Positions 1-5,550 of a stretch of DNA of 23,444 bases are shown here, piece after piece. The stretch covers positions 1 to 23,444 of the forward strand of contig CAZCSK010000036.1 of the NCBI GenBank assembly GCA_964501265.1. The letters are read 5' to 3'. Under the pieces are notes generated by a model that did not search any database, had not been told where the DNA came from, and worked only from the letters and a program-made list of their open reading frames with translations. Numbering within the stretch: position 1 is the stretch's first letter; the number at the start of each line of letters is the position of its first letter. Source of the stretch: CAZCSK01 sp964501265. GTDB taxonomy: Bacteria > Actinomycetota > CADDZG01 > JAHWKV01. The position numbers and the translations under genes were made by a program.

Positions 1-212
1 TCCCCGGCGGTGTGAGCGCTGACCGCGATGGAAAATCGGCAATCACGTTGTATGCAGAGGTCGACGACCTGCGCAAGTACTTGTATCGAGCGGCTGACCT
101 TGGGGCCAAGACCCTGGTGGAGCCGACAGAGGTCGACCCGACGACGACGATCGCGATTTTTTCGGACCCACAGGGCAACACCTTCGGGATGTACACCCGC
201 AAGAAGGCTTAG
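1..212 (+). CDS. VOC (glyoxalase/bleomycin-resistance fold) protein, C-terminal part
   Basis: The reading frame is open from the left edge, so the true start lies outside the window; the GTG at 12 is only an internal codon. About 69 residues are visible. The ending, a 'DPQGNTFGMY' segment followed by a short basic tail, is the typical last strand of vicinal-oxygen-chelate domains, and an earlier 'LYAEVDDLRKYL' segment matches the start of the second beta-alpha-beta module. VOC proteins bind a metal or small ligand and range from glyoxalases to resistance proteins; the substrate cannot be told from this fragment. No partner gene follows in the same direction closely enough to call an operon. 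Confidence 0.75.
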   Translation, partial: PGGVSADRDGKSAITLYAEVDDLRKYLYRAADLGAKTLVEPTEVDPTTTIAIFSDPQGNTFGMYTRKKA

Positions 213-225
213 TCGCCTAAACCTC

Positions 226-312
226 TCACTCCAGTTCCTTCACGACAAGCGCGGTCCGCTCGTTACGCTCCACCTCGGTGAACCCCGCATCTATATAAGG
301 ACTGGGACCTTC
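226..312 (-). pseudogene. Remnant of a GNAT acetyltransferase C-terminus
   Basis: On the minus strand the frame ending at a TGA (226-228) reads 'PYIDAGFTEVERNE' followed by 'RTALVVKELE'. This is the usual last helix and strand of GNAT N-acetyltransferases (Y-x-x-AGF-x-E-V ... V-x-M/V-x-KEL). Upstream of about 312 the same frame no longer looks like GNAT, and no acetyl-CoA-binding motif (Q/R-x-x-G-x-G/A) is seen before the DUF5990 gene takes over on the other strand. I infer a truncated relic of roughly 28 codons; the upstream limit is approximate. Confidence 0.45.
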
Positions 313-385
313 GCCATTTGCCGCGCAGAGCGTCCGTGCGTCCGTGGTTAATGTTGCGCATCGAGGCCAAGGGCATACTGGGCCC

Positions 386-841
386 GTGCGCTTGCTCATC
401 GTAGGTTCAGCTCTCCCCGGATTGACGTGCAGTCCACCGAATTCGGGTGGCTCCATTTACAATAATGTTTATGTTGGGCTGCAGCGTCGCGCCGAAGTGG
501 AGCAACTGATCTCGGGCGATGCCTCCCAGGCGGTTTGGGAGGTGGACATTGACGTCATTGGCCATGGTGATGAGATCGATTTTCGAGGTCCATTTGTACA
601 GGGCAGAAAGGGCGACCGCTTCCTTTATCTGAGCTGGGGGACTGTTGACGAAGGCGATCGATTCCAAATGTTTCGTCGCGCCAAGCTAATGCTGGAACCC
701 GTCGATAGAGACATTGTAAGGAGCGCCGATCGTCCCGGTTTTCGATTGCTCGGCAGGTTGAATCTCACCGGCGGTGATGGCGGGCCCTTGTGCGCGGCTG
801 TTCGGCCACCGGTCATTGAATGGACAGCCGACACCGCCTGA
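386..841 (+). CDS. DUF5990 family protein
   Basis: A 151-residue protein of unknown function. The segments 'YVGLQRR', 'WEVDIDVI', 'DFRGPFVQGRKGDRFLYLSW' and 'MFRRAKLML' and the end 'GGPLCAAVRPPVIEW' match the pattern I know for DUF5990, a family found mostly in actinobacteria. The family usually begins M-R-[IL]-x-I-x-G-x-x-LPG; the GTG at 386 gives exactly this (MRLLIVGSALPG), so I prefer it to the upstream in-frame start at 344. A CATACT box at 374-379 lies 6 nt before the GTG, and AAGGG lies at 369-373; either a leaderless or a weak-RBS start is possible. No signal peptide or membrane segment. It stands alone between a GNAT relic and a convergent lectin-like gene. Confidence 0.8.
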   Translation: MRLLIVGSALPGLTCSPPNSGGSIYNNVYVGLQRRAEVEQLISGDASQAVWEVDIDVIGHGDEIDFRGPFVQGRKGDRFLYLSWGTVDEGDRFQMFRRAKLMLEPVDRDIVRSADRPGFRLLGRLNLTGGDGGPLCAAVRPPVIEWTADTA

Positions 842-921
842 ACTCTTCATCCGACACCTTCGTCGAAATTTGCCAAGAACCCTGGGCCGTTCAAGCCTCT
901 CTGAGCGCAGTCTCTCTTCGC

Positions 922-1326
922 CTAGGTTTCGAGTGCTGCGTACCAGAGTTCGTTGTTGGGATCACGCACAAATAAGTCCAACCTGGTTCCGCTCCAAGAG
1001 CATGTGACACTCTTTGCATCCTGCGGCGCCCCCTCCACGGACTCCCAGGGCACCCATTCGCTGCCGTTCCAATAACGACGACGAAGGACGCCGGCCGTGT
1101 CGATAGCAAAGATATCGATGTGGTCGGCGTCGCGTGCGGACGCAGCCGGTTGTCCCCTGAACGATCCCCCGAGCGATTCCCATTTGTGCCATTCCCGTCC
1201 GTCCCAGTAACGGTTCCAGATCTGCGAATCGTTCTGGATGACAAATACCTGAACCTCGAATTCACCCCATGAGGCCGCGGCGGCTCCAGATTCAAGAGAG
1301 CCGCCTAAAGACAACCACGCAGTCAC
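922..1326 (-). CDS. Short beta-propeller-like (PLL/DUF346-type) lectin-like protein
   Basis: A 134-residue protein made of three imperfect repeats with a 45-residue period: 'WLSLGGS' (about residue 4), 'WESLGGS' (49) and 'WESVEGA' (94). Each is followed by a hydrophobic strand ending in acidic and Asn residues ('VFVIQNDS', 'IFAIDTAG', 'LFVRDPNN') and an aromatic strand ('RYWDGREW', 'RYWNGSEW', 'LWYAAL'). This is the blade pattern of PLL-like/DUF346 propellers, some of which bind fucose or other glycans. Complete propellers usually have 5-7 blades in one chain; here there are fewer than three, so it either oligomerises or is truncated. The GTG start is supported by GGAAGGAG 7 nt upstream. No signal peptide is visible. 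A TAGACT box (minus strand, 1364-1369) could be its -10 element. Confidence 0.6.
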   Translation of the reverse strand: MTAWLSLGGSLESGAAAASWGEFEVQVFVIQNDSQIWNRYWDGREWHKWESLGGSFRGQPAASARDADHIDIFAIDTAGVLRRRYWNGSEWVPWESVEGAPQDAKSVTCSWSGTRLDLFVRDPNNELWYAALET

Positions 1327-1363
1327 CGCATCGCTCCTTCCAGAAACACTTTCAAGAGGCCGC

Positions 1364-1369
1364 AGTCTA
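1364..1369 (-). promoter_or_regulatory. Candidate -10 box for the lectin-like gene
   Basis: TAGACT on the minus strand, about 38 nt before the GTG at 1326, with the strong GGAAGGAG ribosome site in between. No convincing -35 hexamer is seen. Tentative. Confidence 0.25.
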
Positions 1370-1393
1370 AGGGATTGGGCAGGCCGTCCTCCC

Positions 1394-2395
1394 TCACACG
1401 GGCTCGCCCGGTGACTCGATCCGAGCGGCTATCCATTGGTCTATGCGCTCCCACCATTGGTACAACCATTCGATCAGTTCGTCACGCTCTCGGGGAACCT
1501 CACTGGGGGGGATGCGCCAATATCGGGTCTCGATGGGATGAGAAAGAGGTATCCGGCTCCAAAGCTCCTTGAACGTGCCCACATCCTCTAAAACCGCGTG
1601 CGCAACGAGCACTACGTCGGCGTCGCTGGCGCTCTGGAGAGCGGCCATCACGCCGTTGTGGCGCGGGGGCAGGACGTACTTCATTTTCTCCGCACGTTCT
1701 GCGGCTGCGAGGTGGCCCTTGCGTTGTAGGTAATCGATGGCGCGAAGGCGAACCTTGGGGGTGAAGTCTTTGCCCTCAGGGAATAGCACGAACGCGTCCT
1801 GATCCCCCAGGCCATGAGCGAGATCCCCGATCGCGTTGATGTAACGGTCGCGGTTTTTGGGGTCGTGTCTGATGAACCGATTGGGAAGGCGGTTGAGCAT
1901 GATGTCGTAGAGAGGCTCCCATTGCAGCTTTGCGAGCATGACAATGCGGGGACGCCGACGGTATCCGACAAGGATCGTGCCGATGAGCAGCATTGAGTTT
2001 CCGGGGCCGGCATGGCGGCAGAACACCAGGATCGGTCCGGGCCGCGGCACGGGACGATCCTCAATGTGGATGCGGAGATGGAAGAGCGCTTGGGCGGCGC
2101 CGTTGATGGTACGAAGCCACCACCGCATGAAACCGTAGTGCGCTTCTTGCATGCCGGATGATTTGATCCTGGTCCCAAAGCCGCTGGCTATCCAAAGCCC
2201 GACCATCGCGACCAAGCCGATCACCTCAAGGGCGAGGTAGCTTGTGACGAAACCCACGAGCCGAAGCGTTCGCCAGTTTCCAGGAAGAAAAAGATCCGCG
2301 ATGGCCGCTAACAGCAGCAAGATGGGAGACAGAACAAGTAACAGGATCGACAAGATGAACACGAACGGGGCGAGGACCAGGCGCCGCACAATCAC
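1394..2395 (-). CDS. Membrane-bound PlsC-type acyltransferase (LPLAT superfamily)
   Basis: A 333-residue protein with two or three N-terminal hydrophobic helices (about residues 5-37 and 45-71) and then a lysophospholipid acyltransferase domain. Motif I reads 'CRHAGPGNSM' (H128...N133), motif III is 'FPEGKDFT' (205-212), and a late 'LPPRHNGVMAAL' fits motif IV. Family members acylate 1-acylglycerol-3-phosphate or related lysolipids at the membrane. The canonical H-x4-D has Asn where the catalytic Asp should be (codon AAC), so activity is uncertain. GTG start; no strong ribosome site. The gene lies 54 nt downstream of a patatin-like lipase on the same strand, so the two are probably co-transcribed and act on membrane lipids (inference). 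It could also be a polyprenol or glycolipid acyltransferase. Confidence 0.82.
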   Translation of the reverse strand: MIVRRLVLAPFVFILSILLLVLSPILLLLAAIADLFLPGNWRTLRLVGFVTSYLALEVIGLVAMVGLWIASGFGTRIKSSGMQEAHYGFMRWWLRTINGAAQALFHLRIHIEDRPVPRPGPILVFCRHAGPGNSMLLIGTILVGYRRRPRIVMLAKLQWEPLYDIMLNRLPNRFIRHDPKNRDRYINAIGDLAHGLGDQDAFVLFPEGKDFTPKVRLRAIDYLQRKGHLAAAERAEKMKYVLPPRHNGVMAALQSASDADVVLVAHAVLEDVGTFKELWSRIPLSHPIETRYWRIPPSEVPRERDELIEWLYQWWERIDQWIAARIESPGEPV

Positions 2396-2449
2396 GGGTG
2401 GTAGGAGATCCAGCTTGGGCCCCTTTCTTGAGCTGCAGGATAACTTGCT

Positions 2450-3322
2450 TCATTTCCTCCCGGAAGGGGAAGTTGAGGAGAGATATGCGGCAGTAGCTTG
2501 GTGAGCACTTTCGATGCGCCGCGCCACCGCCTTGAAGTCGCGGTAGTTCAGTTCGGATAGCTGACTCTTCGTGGTTCGCTTTGGCTCGCCCGTGGGCAGG
2601 ACATGGGCAGTGATGCCGTCGGGGAGTGCAGCGAGGTCGCGAGCGAAGCGATGGCGCCGGGCGATCTCGAAGGCCACGAAAGCGACTTGCACCGGCGTCC
2701 GTGGCAGTACGAGAGGTCGCTCGATGCGGCCGACTTGAAGGACATAAATCTGCTTGGCGCCAAGGTCGACTGCGCGCGAGATCGGGATGCTATTTACGAT
2801 GCCTCCATCGACGAAGTGCTCACCGCCGATTTGAACCGGAGGAAGAACGCCCGGAACCGCGGCGGACGCGAGGATGGCTTCTGCGAGGGGGCCGGCGTGG
2901 AACCAGTGTTCTGCAGCTCGCTCGATGGACGCCGCGACGCATTGGAACGGCACCAACAATTCCTCGAAAGTCTCGACGCCCAATATCTCTTCGATGAGAC
3001 CGCGGAGCGCGCGATTCGAATGCATGTGAGTGCGGGTCCGGACCAGATTCGCAGCAACGGCGAAGATGGAGCCTCCAAAGATGCGATCGGCGTCGAGAGT
3101 GAGCCACACCTCGCGCAAACGTTCGACCATCAGAAGTGTTGGATCCGATGCGATCGCGGCGCCGTTGAGGGCCCCGACCGACGTCCCCACTACCAGGTCG
3201 GGGCGAATGCCATGCTCGATCAGCGCCCTAAGCATCCCTACTTCGACGGCGCCGTGGTGACCTCCACCCCCAAGGACAAAAGCGACCTCGGGTAGGAGAG
3301 CCTTATGAGGTTGAGAGGACAT
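2450..3322 (-). CDS. Patatin-like phospholipase (RssA-like)
   Basis: A 290-residue patatin-fold serine hydrolase. The oxyanion loop 'LGGGGHHGAVEVGM' lies at residues 17-30, the nucleophile elbow GTSVG at 46-50 (Ser48), and the second dyad residue in 'VDGGIVNSIP' (Asp172), so both catalytic residues are present. Family members deacylate phospholipids or related esters. No signal peptide, so cytoplasmic or peripheral at the membrane. The ATG at 3322 is preceded at 8 nt by TATGAT (minus strand 3331-3336) and has no ribosome site, which fits a leaderless transcript. It is followed by the PlsC-type acyltransferase, giving a deacylation/reacylation pair; that functional link is inference from position. 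Confidence 0.88.
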   Translation of the reverse strand: MSSQPHKALLPEVAFVLGGGGHHGAVEVGMLRALIEHGIRPDLVVGTSVGALNGAAIASDPTLLMVERLREVWLTLDADRIFGGSIFAVAANLVRTRTHMHSNRALRGLIEEILGVETFEELLVPFQCVAASIERAAEHWFHAGPLAEAILASAAVPGVLPPVQIGGEHFVDGGIVNSIPISRAVDLGAKQIYVLQVGRIERPLVLPRTPVQVAFVAFEIARRHRFARDLAALPDGITAHVLPTGEPKRTTKSQLSELNYRDFKAVARRIESAHQATAAYLSSTSPSGRK

Positions 3323-3330
3323 GAGTGGTC

Positions 3331-3336
3331 ATCATA
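3331..3336 (-). promoter_or_regulatory. Candidate leaderless -10 box for the patatin gene
   Basis: TATGAT on the minus strand, separated from the ATG at 3322 by 8 nt, with no Shine-Dalgarno sequence. This spacing would start the transcript at or next to the start codon. No clear -35 hexamer. Confidence 0.4.
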
Positions 3337-3647
3337 GGTTCCGATTGCCTGGACGCGCAGCAAGGGGCAAATCGTCGTCGGGTCATCGAGTAGCGGGGGC
3401 CGGGCGAGGTCCGAGTGGGCCACCGGCGGATCGAGAGTGACCTCTGTCAAAAGGCGTGAGAGATTTGGGTACTCAGTTGCGATCCGCGCAAGATTGCCGG
3501 ACGTCTTCATGCGCGCCGAGGCATCGTCATAGCGCCTGACAAAGACTTTTTGTAAGAACTGCCCAACCTATTCCATTTTCTCGCCCGGAGCATAGCAGCG
3601 CGATCTTAAAAGATTGGATGCTCGCGTGTCGGCGGACCATGTCAGGC

Positions 3648-3660
3648 GCGGAGGCGGACG
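3648..3660. repeat. Outer 13-bp direct repeat of the tRNA-Sec 3' end (possible attachment site)
   Basis: GCGGAGGCGGACG here is identical, in the same orientation, to 4817-4829, which is the 3' end of the tRNA-Sec gene on the other strand. The two copies bracket about 1.16 kb containing the PIN/AbrB pair. On the tRNA strand a GGTTCG also lies a few bases before this copy, as in the real T-arm but with about 5 extra bases between. Site-specific integration into tRNA 3' ends, selC included, is well known; calling this attR/attL is inference. No integrase is present. Confidence 0.4.
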
Positions 3661-3765
3661 AGACACAATACGAACCGGGTTTTGCCGGGTGCGGGAGTCT
3701 GGCTCGAAACTGAAGAAGGGCTACCTGCCGCCTGAGGTTGGCCAGGAGTCCACACAGGCTCGGTT

Positions 3766-4221
3766 TCAGGTCTGTTCGGATAGTTCGGCCAGGTGCCTTC
3801 GAATGCGAGTCAGGAAGTCCCCGGGGGTTTCGATCCGAATAGCTTGGTTCTTGGGCCAAAAGTGGCGAATGTTGAAGGTGATGAGCGAATCGCACTCGGC
3901 CTTCAATGCTGCCACCAGGATGGGGAGGTCTTCCGGATCAGCCTGCCCTCGGTAATTTTCCAGTTCTCTCGTCCGCGGGTTTCCTACCCACCGCACGGCG
4001 GCATCGGCCAGGAGCCGAAATGCAGGAATCGCTGCTGGGAGCTTGGCCGTGAGGTTGCGCTCCGACTCTCGCCGTACTTGCTCTGAGCAGACCGCGTCGA
4101 TCAGCCCCAGTTCGCTGAGTTGCAGGATCAAGTGACTCGCCCCCGCGCTGGAGGCGGAACCCGCGATCAAGGCGTCTGCATCTATGAAAACCGCAGGTTT
4201 TTGAGGAGAGGGCCTGTTCAA
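3766..4221 (-). CDS. PIN-domain ribonuclease toxin (VapC-like)
   Basis: A 151-residue PIN-domain protein. 'VFIDADALIAG' holds the first acidic residue (Asp14), 'VRRESERNL' a glutamate of the second position (about 52-54), 'DPEDLPILVAAL' the third (Asp98), and 'LITFNIRHF' the last strand, where Asn117 stands in the place often held by Asp, a common variant in this fold. PIN toxins are Mg2+-dependent RNases that cut RNA and block translation. The start is a TTG at 4221 that overlaps the TGA of the antitoxin gene (TTGA), giving translational coupling; no ATG or good ribosome site is available. Together with the AbrB-like gene it forms a type II toxin-antitoxin pair, probably autoregulated by the complex (family knowledge). 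Confidence 0.8.
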   Translation of the reverse strand: MNRPSPQKPAVFIDADALIAGSASSAGASHLILQLSELGLIDAVCSEQVRRESERNLTAKLPAAIPAFRLLADAAVRWVGNPRTRELENYRGQADPEDLPILVAALKAECDSLITFNIRHFWPKNQAIRIETPGDFLTRIRRHLAELSEQT

Positions 4222-4478
4222 GACTTGGGCGGAAGTCGCTTTCTCTGCTGCGCCTGACCTTCAATCAGATCCTCAACACTTAGGCCCGTTTCTTCTCGCA
4301 GCCTTTCGATTTCGACCGCTAGCTTCGCGACTACCCCGATTTTCGGGGAGAGAACCATTACCCCGTCGAGGTCGACTAGGGTCATGGGATCACCCTCGGA
4401 TAGCGCGTAGCGGTCTCGGATGGGGGAGGGCAGAGTGAGAGTCCCCCGCCCCCTCATTTGGATAATCTTGGTTTCCAT
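4218..4478 (-). CDS. AbrB/SpoVT-type antitoxin
   Basis: An 86-residue protein from the ATG at 4478. The N-terminus 'IIQMRGRGTLTLPSPIRDRY' followed by 'LSEGDPMTLVDLDGVMVL' is the swapped-hairpin AbrB/MazE/SpoVT DNA-binding domain; the C-terminal half ('VEIERLREETGLSVEDLIEG') is a predicted helix that would wrap the toxin. It should bind its own promoter and neutralise the PIN toxin. The frame is open for 129 more codons upstream, running into the tRNA-Sec gene. I choose 4478 because the AbrB fold begins there and TATACT lies 6 nt upstream (leaderless pattern). An ATG at 4616 would give a 132-residue form with an extra helical segment and cannot be excluded. Confidence 0.8.
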   Translation of the reverse strand: METKIIQMRGRGTLTLPSPIRDRYALSEGDPMTLVDLDGVMVLSPKIGVVAKLAVEIERLREETGLSVEDLIEGQAQQRKRLPPKS

Positions 4479-4814
4479 GCCGACAGTATATCCGGAATTC
4501 AGAATTTCTGCGATGTGACGGCGCTCGGCTCGCCAGGCTTCAGCCTCTCGCTCGAGCCCAGCGCAGACAATTCGGGCCAGGGCTCTGACTACTCCTTCCC
4601 TCTGCTCGGCAGTCATGACACCTACATAGATCGGCGGCAAAATCTCTATGTCGTCCGTTCGAACTCGGCGGCGTTTACCACGTGCATCGTCTGCCTTTGT
4701 TCCCGCGGCAAGGGGGAACTCGTCGGGTGATGACAAATTCGATTCAGCACTCGCCGCCACGTCTGCAGACACGTTGCCAAGTGTAACAACAGACCTGTAA
4801 TTACACCCGTGTAA
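4479..4814 (-). other. Open frame upstream of the antitoxin, unknown nature
   Basis: These 336 nt are open on the minus strand and in frame with the antitoxin. Part of the translation looks protein-like: 'DIEILPPIYVGV' then 'MTAEQREGVVRALARIV' and an acidic/basic helix 'REAEAWRAERRHIAEIL'. It could be a real N-terminal extension of the antitoxin (ATG at 4616), the body of a small decayed gene, or chance. The far end contains a cluster of TGTAA motifs and two overlapping dyads next to the tRNA gene. TATACT (minus strand, 4485-4490) may be the -10 box of the antitoxin transcript. Confidence 0.35.
4485..4490 (-). promoter_or_regulatory. Candidate leaderless -10 box for the toxin-antitoxin pair
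   Basis: TATACT on the minus strand ends 6 nt before the ATG at 4478. There is no ribosome site in the gap, so transcription would begin at the start codon. The -35 region is poor. Confidence 0.4.
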
Positions 4815-4815
4815 T
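4796..4815. repeat. Overlapping palindromes next to the tRNA-Sec 3' end
   Basis: TGTAATTACA (4796-4805) is a perfect 10-bp palindrome. It overlaps ATTACAC-CC-GTGTAAT (4800-4815), which has 7-bp arms. A further GTGTAA lies at 4781-4786. The cluster sits between the tRNA and the antitoxin frame and could be an operator or recombinase arm-type sites; the second dyad could also end the tRNA transcript, though there is no T-run after it. Confidence 0.4.
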
Positions 4816-4908
4816 GGCGGAGGCGGACGGGAATCGAACCCGCCCACCGACTCTCGTCGGCGCACCAGTTTTGAAGACTGGGGAGGTCACCAGACCTCAA
4901 TCGCCTCC
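4815..4908 (-). tRNA. selC: tRNA-Sec (anticodon UCA)
   Basis: Read on the minus strand, the gene begins GGAGGCGA and ends with encoded CCA, about 94 nt. The anticodon arm is CCAGT-CTTCAAA-ACTGG, giving anticodon UCA, which reads UGA. The D-arm is GAGGTC-TGGT-GACCTC, a 6-bp stem with a 4-nt loop, diagnostic for selenocysteine tRNA. There is a long variable arm (CCGAC-GAGA-GTCGG) and a T-arm with GGTTCGATTCC. The acceptor pairs GGAGGCG/CGCCTCC, with an A-C mismatch at the eighth position. This tRNA is charged with serine, converted by SelA, and delivered by SelB. No selenoprotein or selA/selB gene is seen in the window. The 3' end is duplicated at 3648-3660. Confidence 0.95.
4817..4829. repeat. 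Inner 13-bp direct repeat within the tRNA-Sec 3' end
   Basis: GCGGAGGCGGACG, the plus-strand reading of the tRNA acceptor/T-arm end, repeated exactly at 3648-3660. Confidence 0.45.
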
Positions 4909-4914
4909 GAGTCC

Positions 4915-4920
4915 AGAATA
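4915..4920 (-). promoter_or_regulatory. Candidate -10 box for tRNA-Sec
   Basis: TATTCT on the minus strand ends 6 nt before the mature 5' end of the tRNA, so transcription might begin at or very near the first base of the tRNA. No good -35 hexamer. Confidence 0.35.
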
Positions 4921-4998
4921 CTCGGGGCGAACGTGATTAGCGCTGAGGGAGGAATGTCGCTGTTGCCCTACAGGTCGGAATCGCCGTCGAGTCCATGT

Positions 4999-5004
4999 TA
5001 GTTT
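4999..5004 (+). promoter_or_regulatory. Candidate leaderless -10 box for the thioesterase gene
   Basis: TAGTTT lies 7 nt before the ATG at 5012 and no Shine-Dalgarno sequence is present, which suggests a leaderless message. Confidence 0.3.
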
Positions 5005-5011
5005 CTGCGCC

Positions 5012-5473
5012 ATGCCCGACTTCAGACCCGGCGAGCGTTTCGCGCAGATGACCGACGCGCCCCCCGGTGATCATGGAATCTGGGCCCACATGGGTTGGAG
5101 ACTCGTGGAGTGGGCGCCAGGATCCTCCGTTTTGGAATGGGAGCCCACCTCGGACCATTCTTTTGCAGCTGGGGATGGCTGGATAGTGCACGGCGGGATG
5201 GTCACGGCCATCCTAGACACCGCTTTGGGTTGGGCGACGTGGAGCCTACTTAACCTCGATGAGGTCTTCTTGACCACCGACCTGCGGACTGAGTTTTATC
5301 GGCCGACGTTACCCGGTCTCATCCGTGCCGAGGGAAAAGTCGTTCACAAGACGAGAAAAGTTACGTTCGCGGCCGGTGAACTATTCGATCAGGCAGGCCA
5401 ACTTCTTGCGGGGTGCCGCGCAACAAACCTCACTCTCAATCTTTCCGAGCGCCCCGACCCCGGGCGCGGATGA
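5012..5473 (+). CDS. PaaI-like hotdog-fold thioesterase
   Basis: A 153-residue single-domain hotdog protein. The core motif 'HGGMVTAILDTALGWA' (residues 60-75, Asp69 as likely catalytic acid) and the following strands 'FLTTDLRTEFYRP' and 'IRAEGKVVHKTRKVTFAAGEL' match the PaaI/YbgC-related thioesterases that hydrolyse acyl-CoA or phenylacetyl-type thioesters in the cytoplasm. The length is normal for the family (about 140-160). The start codon has no ribosome site but has TAGTTT 7 nt upstream. It converges on the secreted-protein gene across a shared hairpin. The substrate cannot be told from sequence. Confidence 0.85.
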   Translation: MPDFRPGERFAQMTDAPPGDHGIWAHMGWRLVEWAPGSSVLEWEPTSDHSFAAGDGWIVHGGMVTAILDTALGWATWSLLNLDEVFLTTDLRTEFYRPTLPGLIRAEGKVVHKTRKVTFAAGELFDQAGQLLAGCRATNLTLNLSERPDPGRG

Positions 5474-5499
5474 CCTGAGGATGACCGTGGGATAAAACT

Positions 5500-5527
5500 T
5501 CGGCCCCCGAGTTTTTCCGGGGGCCGA
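5500..5527. terminator. Shared bidirectional hairpin terminator
   Basis: TCGGCCCCCG (5500-5509) and CGGGGGCCGA (5518-5527) form a perfect 10-bp stem with an 8-nt loop, placed between two convergent genes. The minus-strand side is followed by GTTTTA, a short T-run; the plus side has none, so termination is probably stronger for the minus-strand gene. Confidence 0.75.
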
Positions 5528-5550
5528 GATCTTGTATCGCAGAAATTAGA

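Larger units (their letters stand above)
3323..3765. other. 443-bp stretch without a confident gene
   Basis: This holds the candidate patatin promoter next to 3322, a minus-strand open frame (about 3238-3565) whose translation contains 'MKTSGNLARIATEYPNLS' but matches nothing I know and runs into the patatin gene out of frame, a small AT-rich dyad ATCTT-AA-AAGAT at 3603-3614, and the outer copy of a 13-bp repeat of the tRNA-Sec 3' end (3648-3660). Otherwise I see nothing. Confidence 0.5.

Noticed and set aside
291..299. CTATATAAG as promoter for the DUF5990 gene (a similar string lies near 6070)
   Set aside because: Here it falls within the GNAT remnant (encoding P-Y-I-D on the other strand), so its AT-rich look has a simpler source. 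Not called.
3238..3565. Minus-strand open frame with ATG at 3510 ('MKTSGNLARIATEYP...')
   Set aside because: It overlaps the start of the patatin gene out of frame, has no ribosome site and no family resemblance. The first third looks protein-like, so a decayed gene is possible, but not enough to call.
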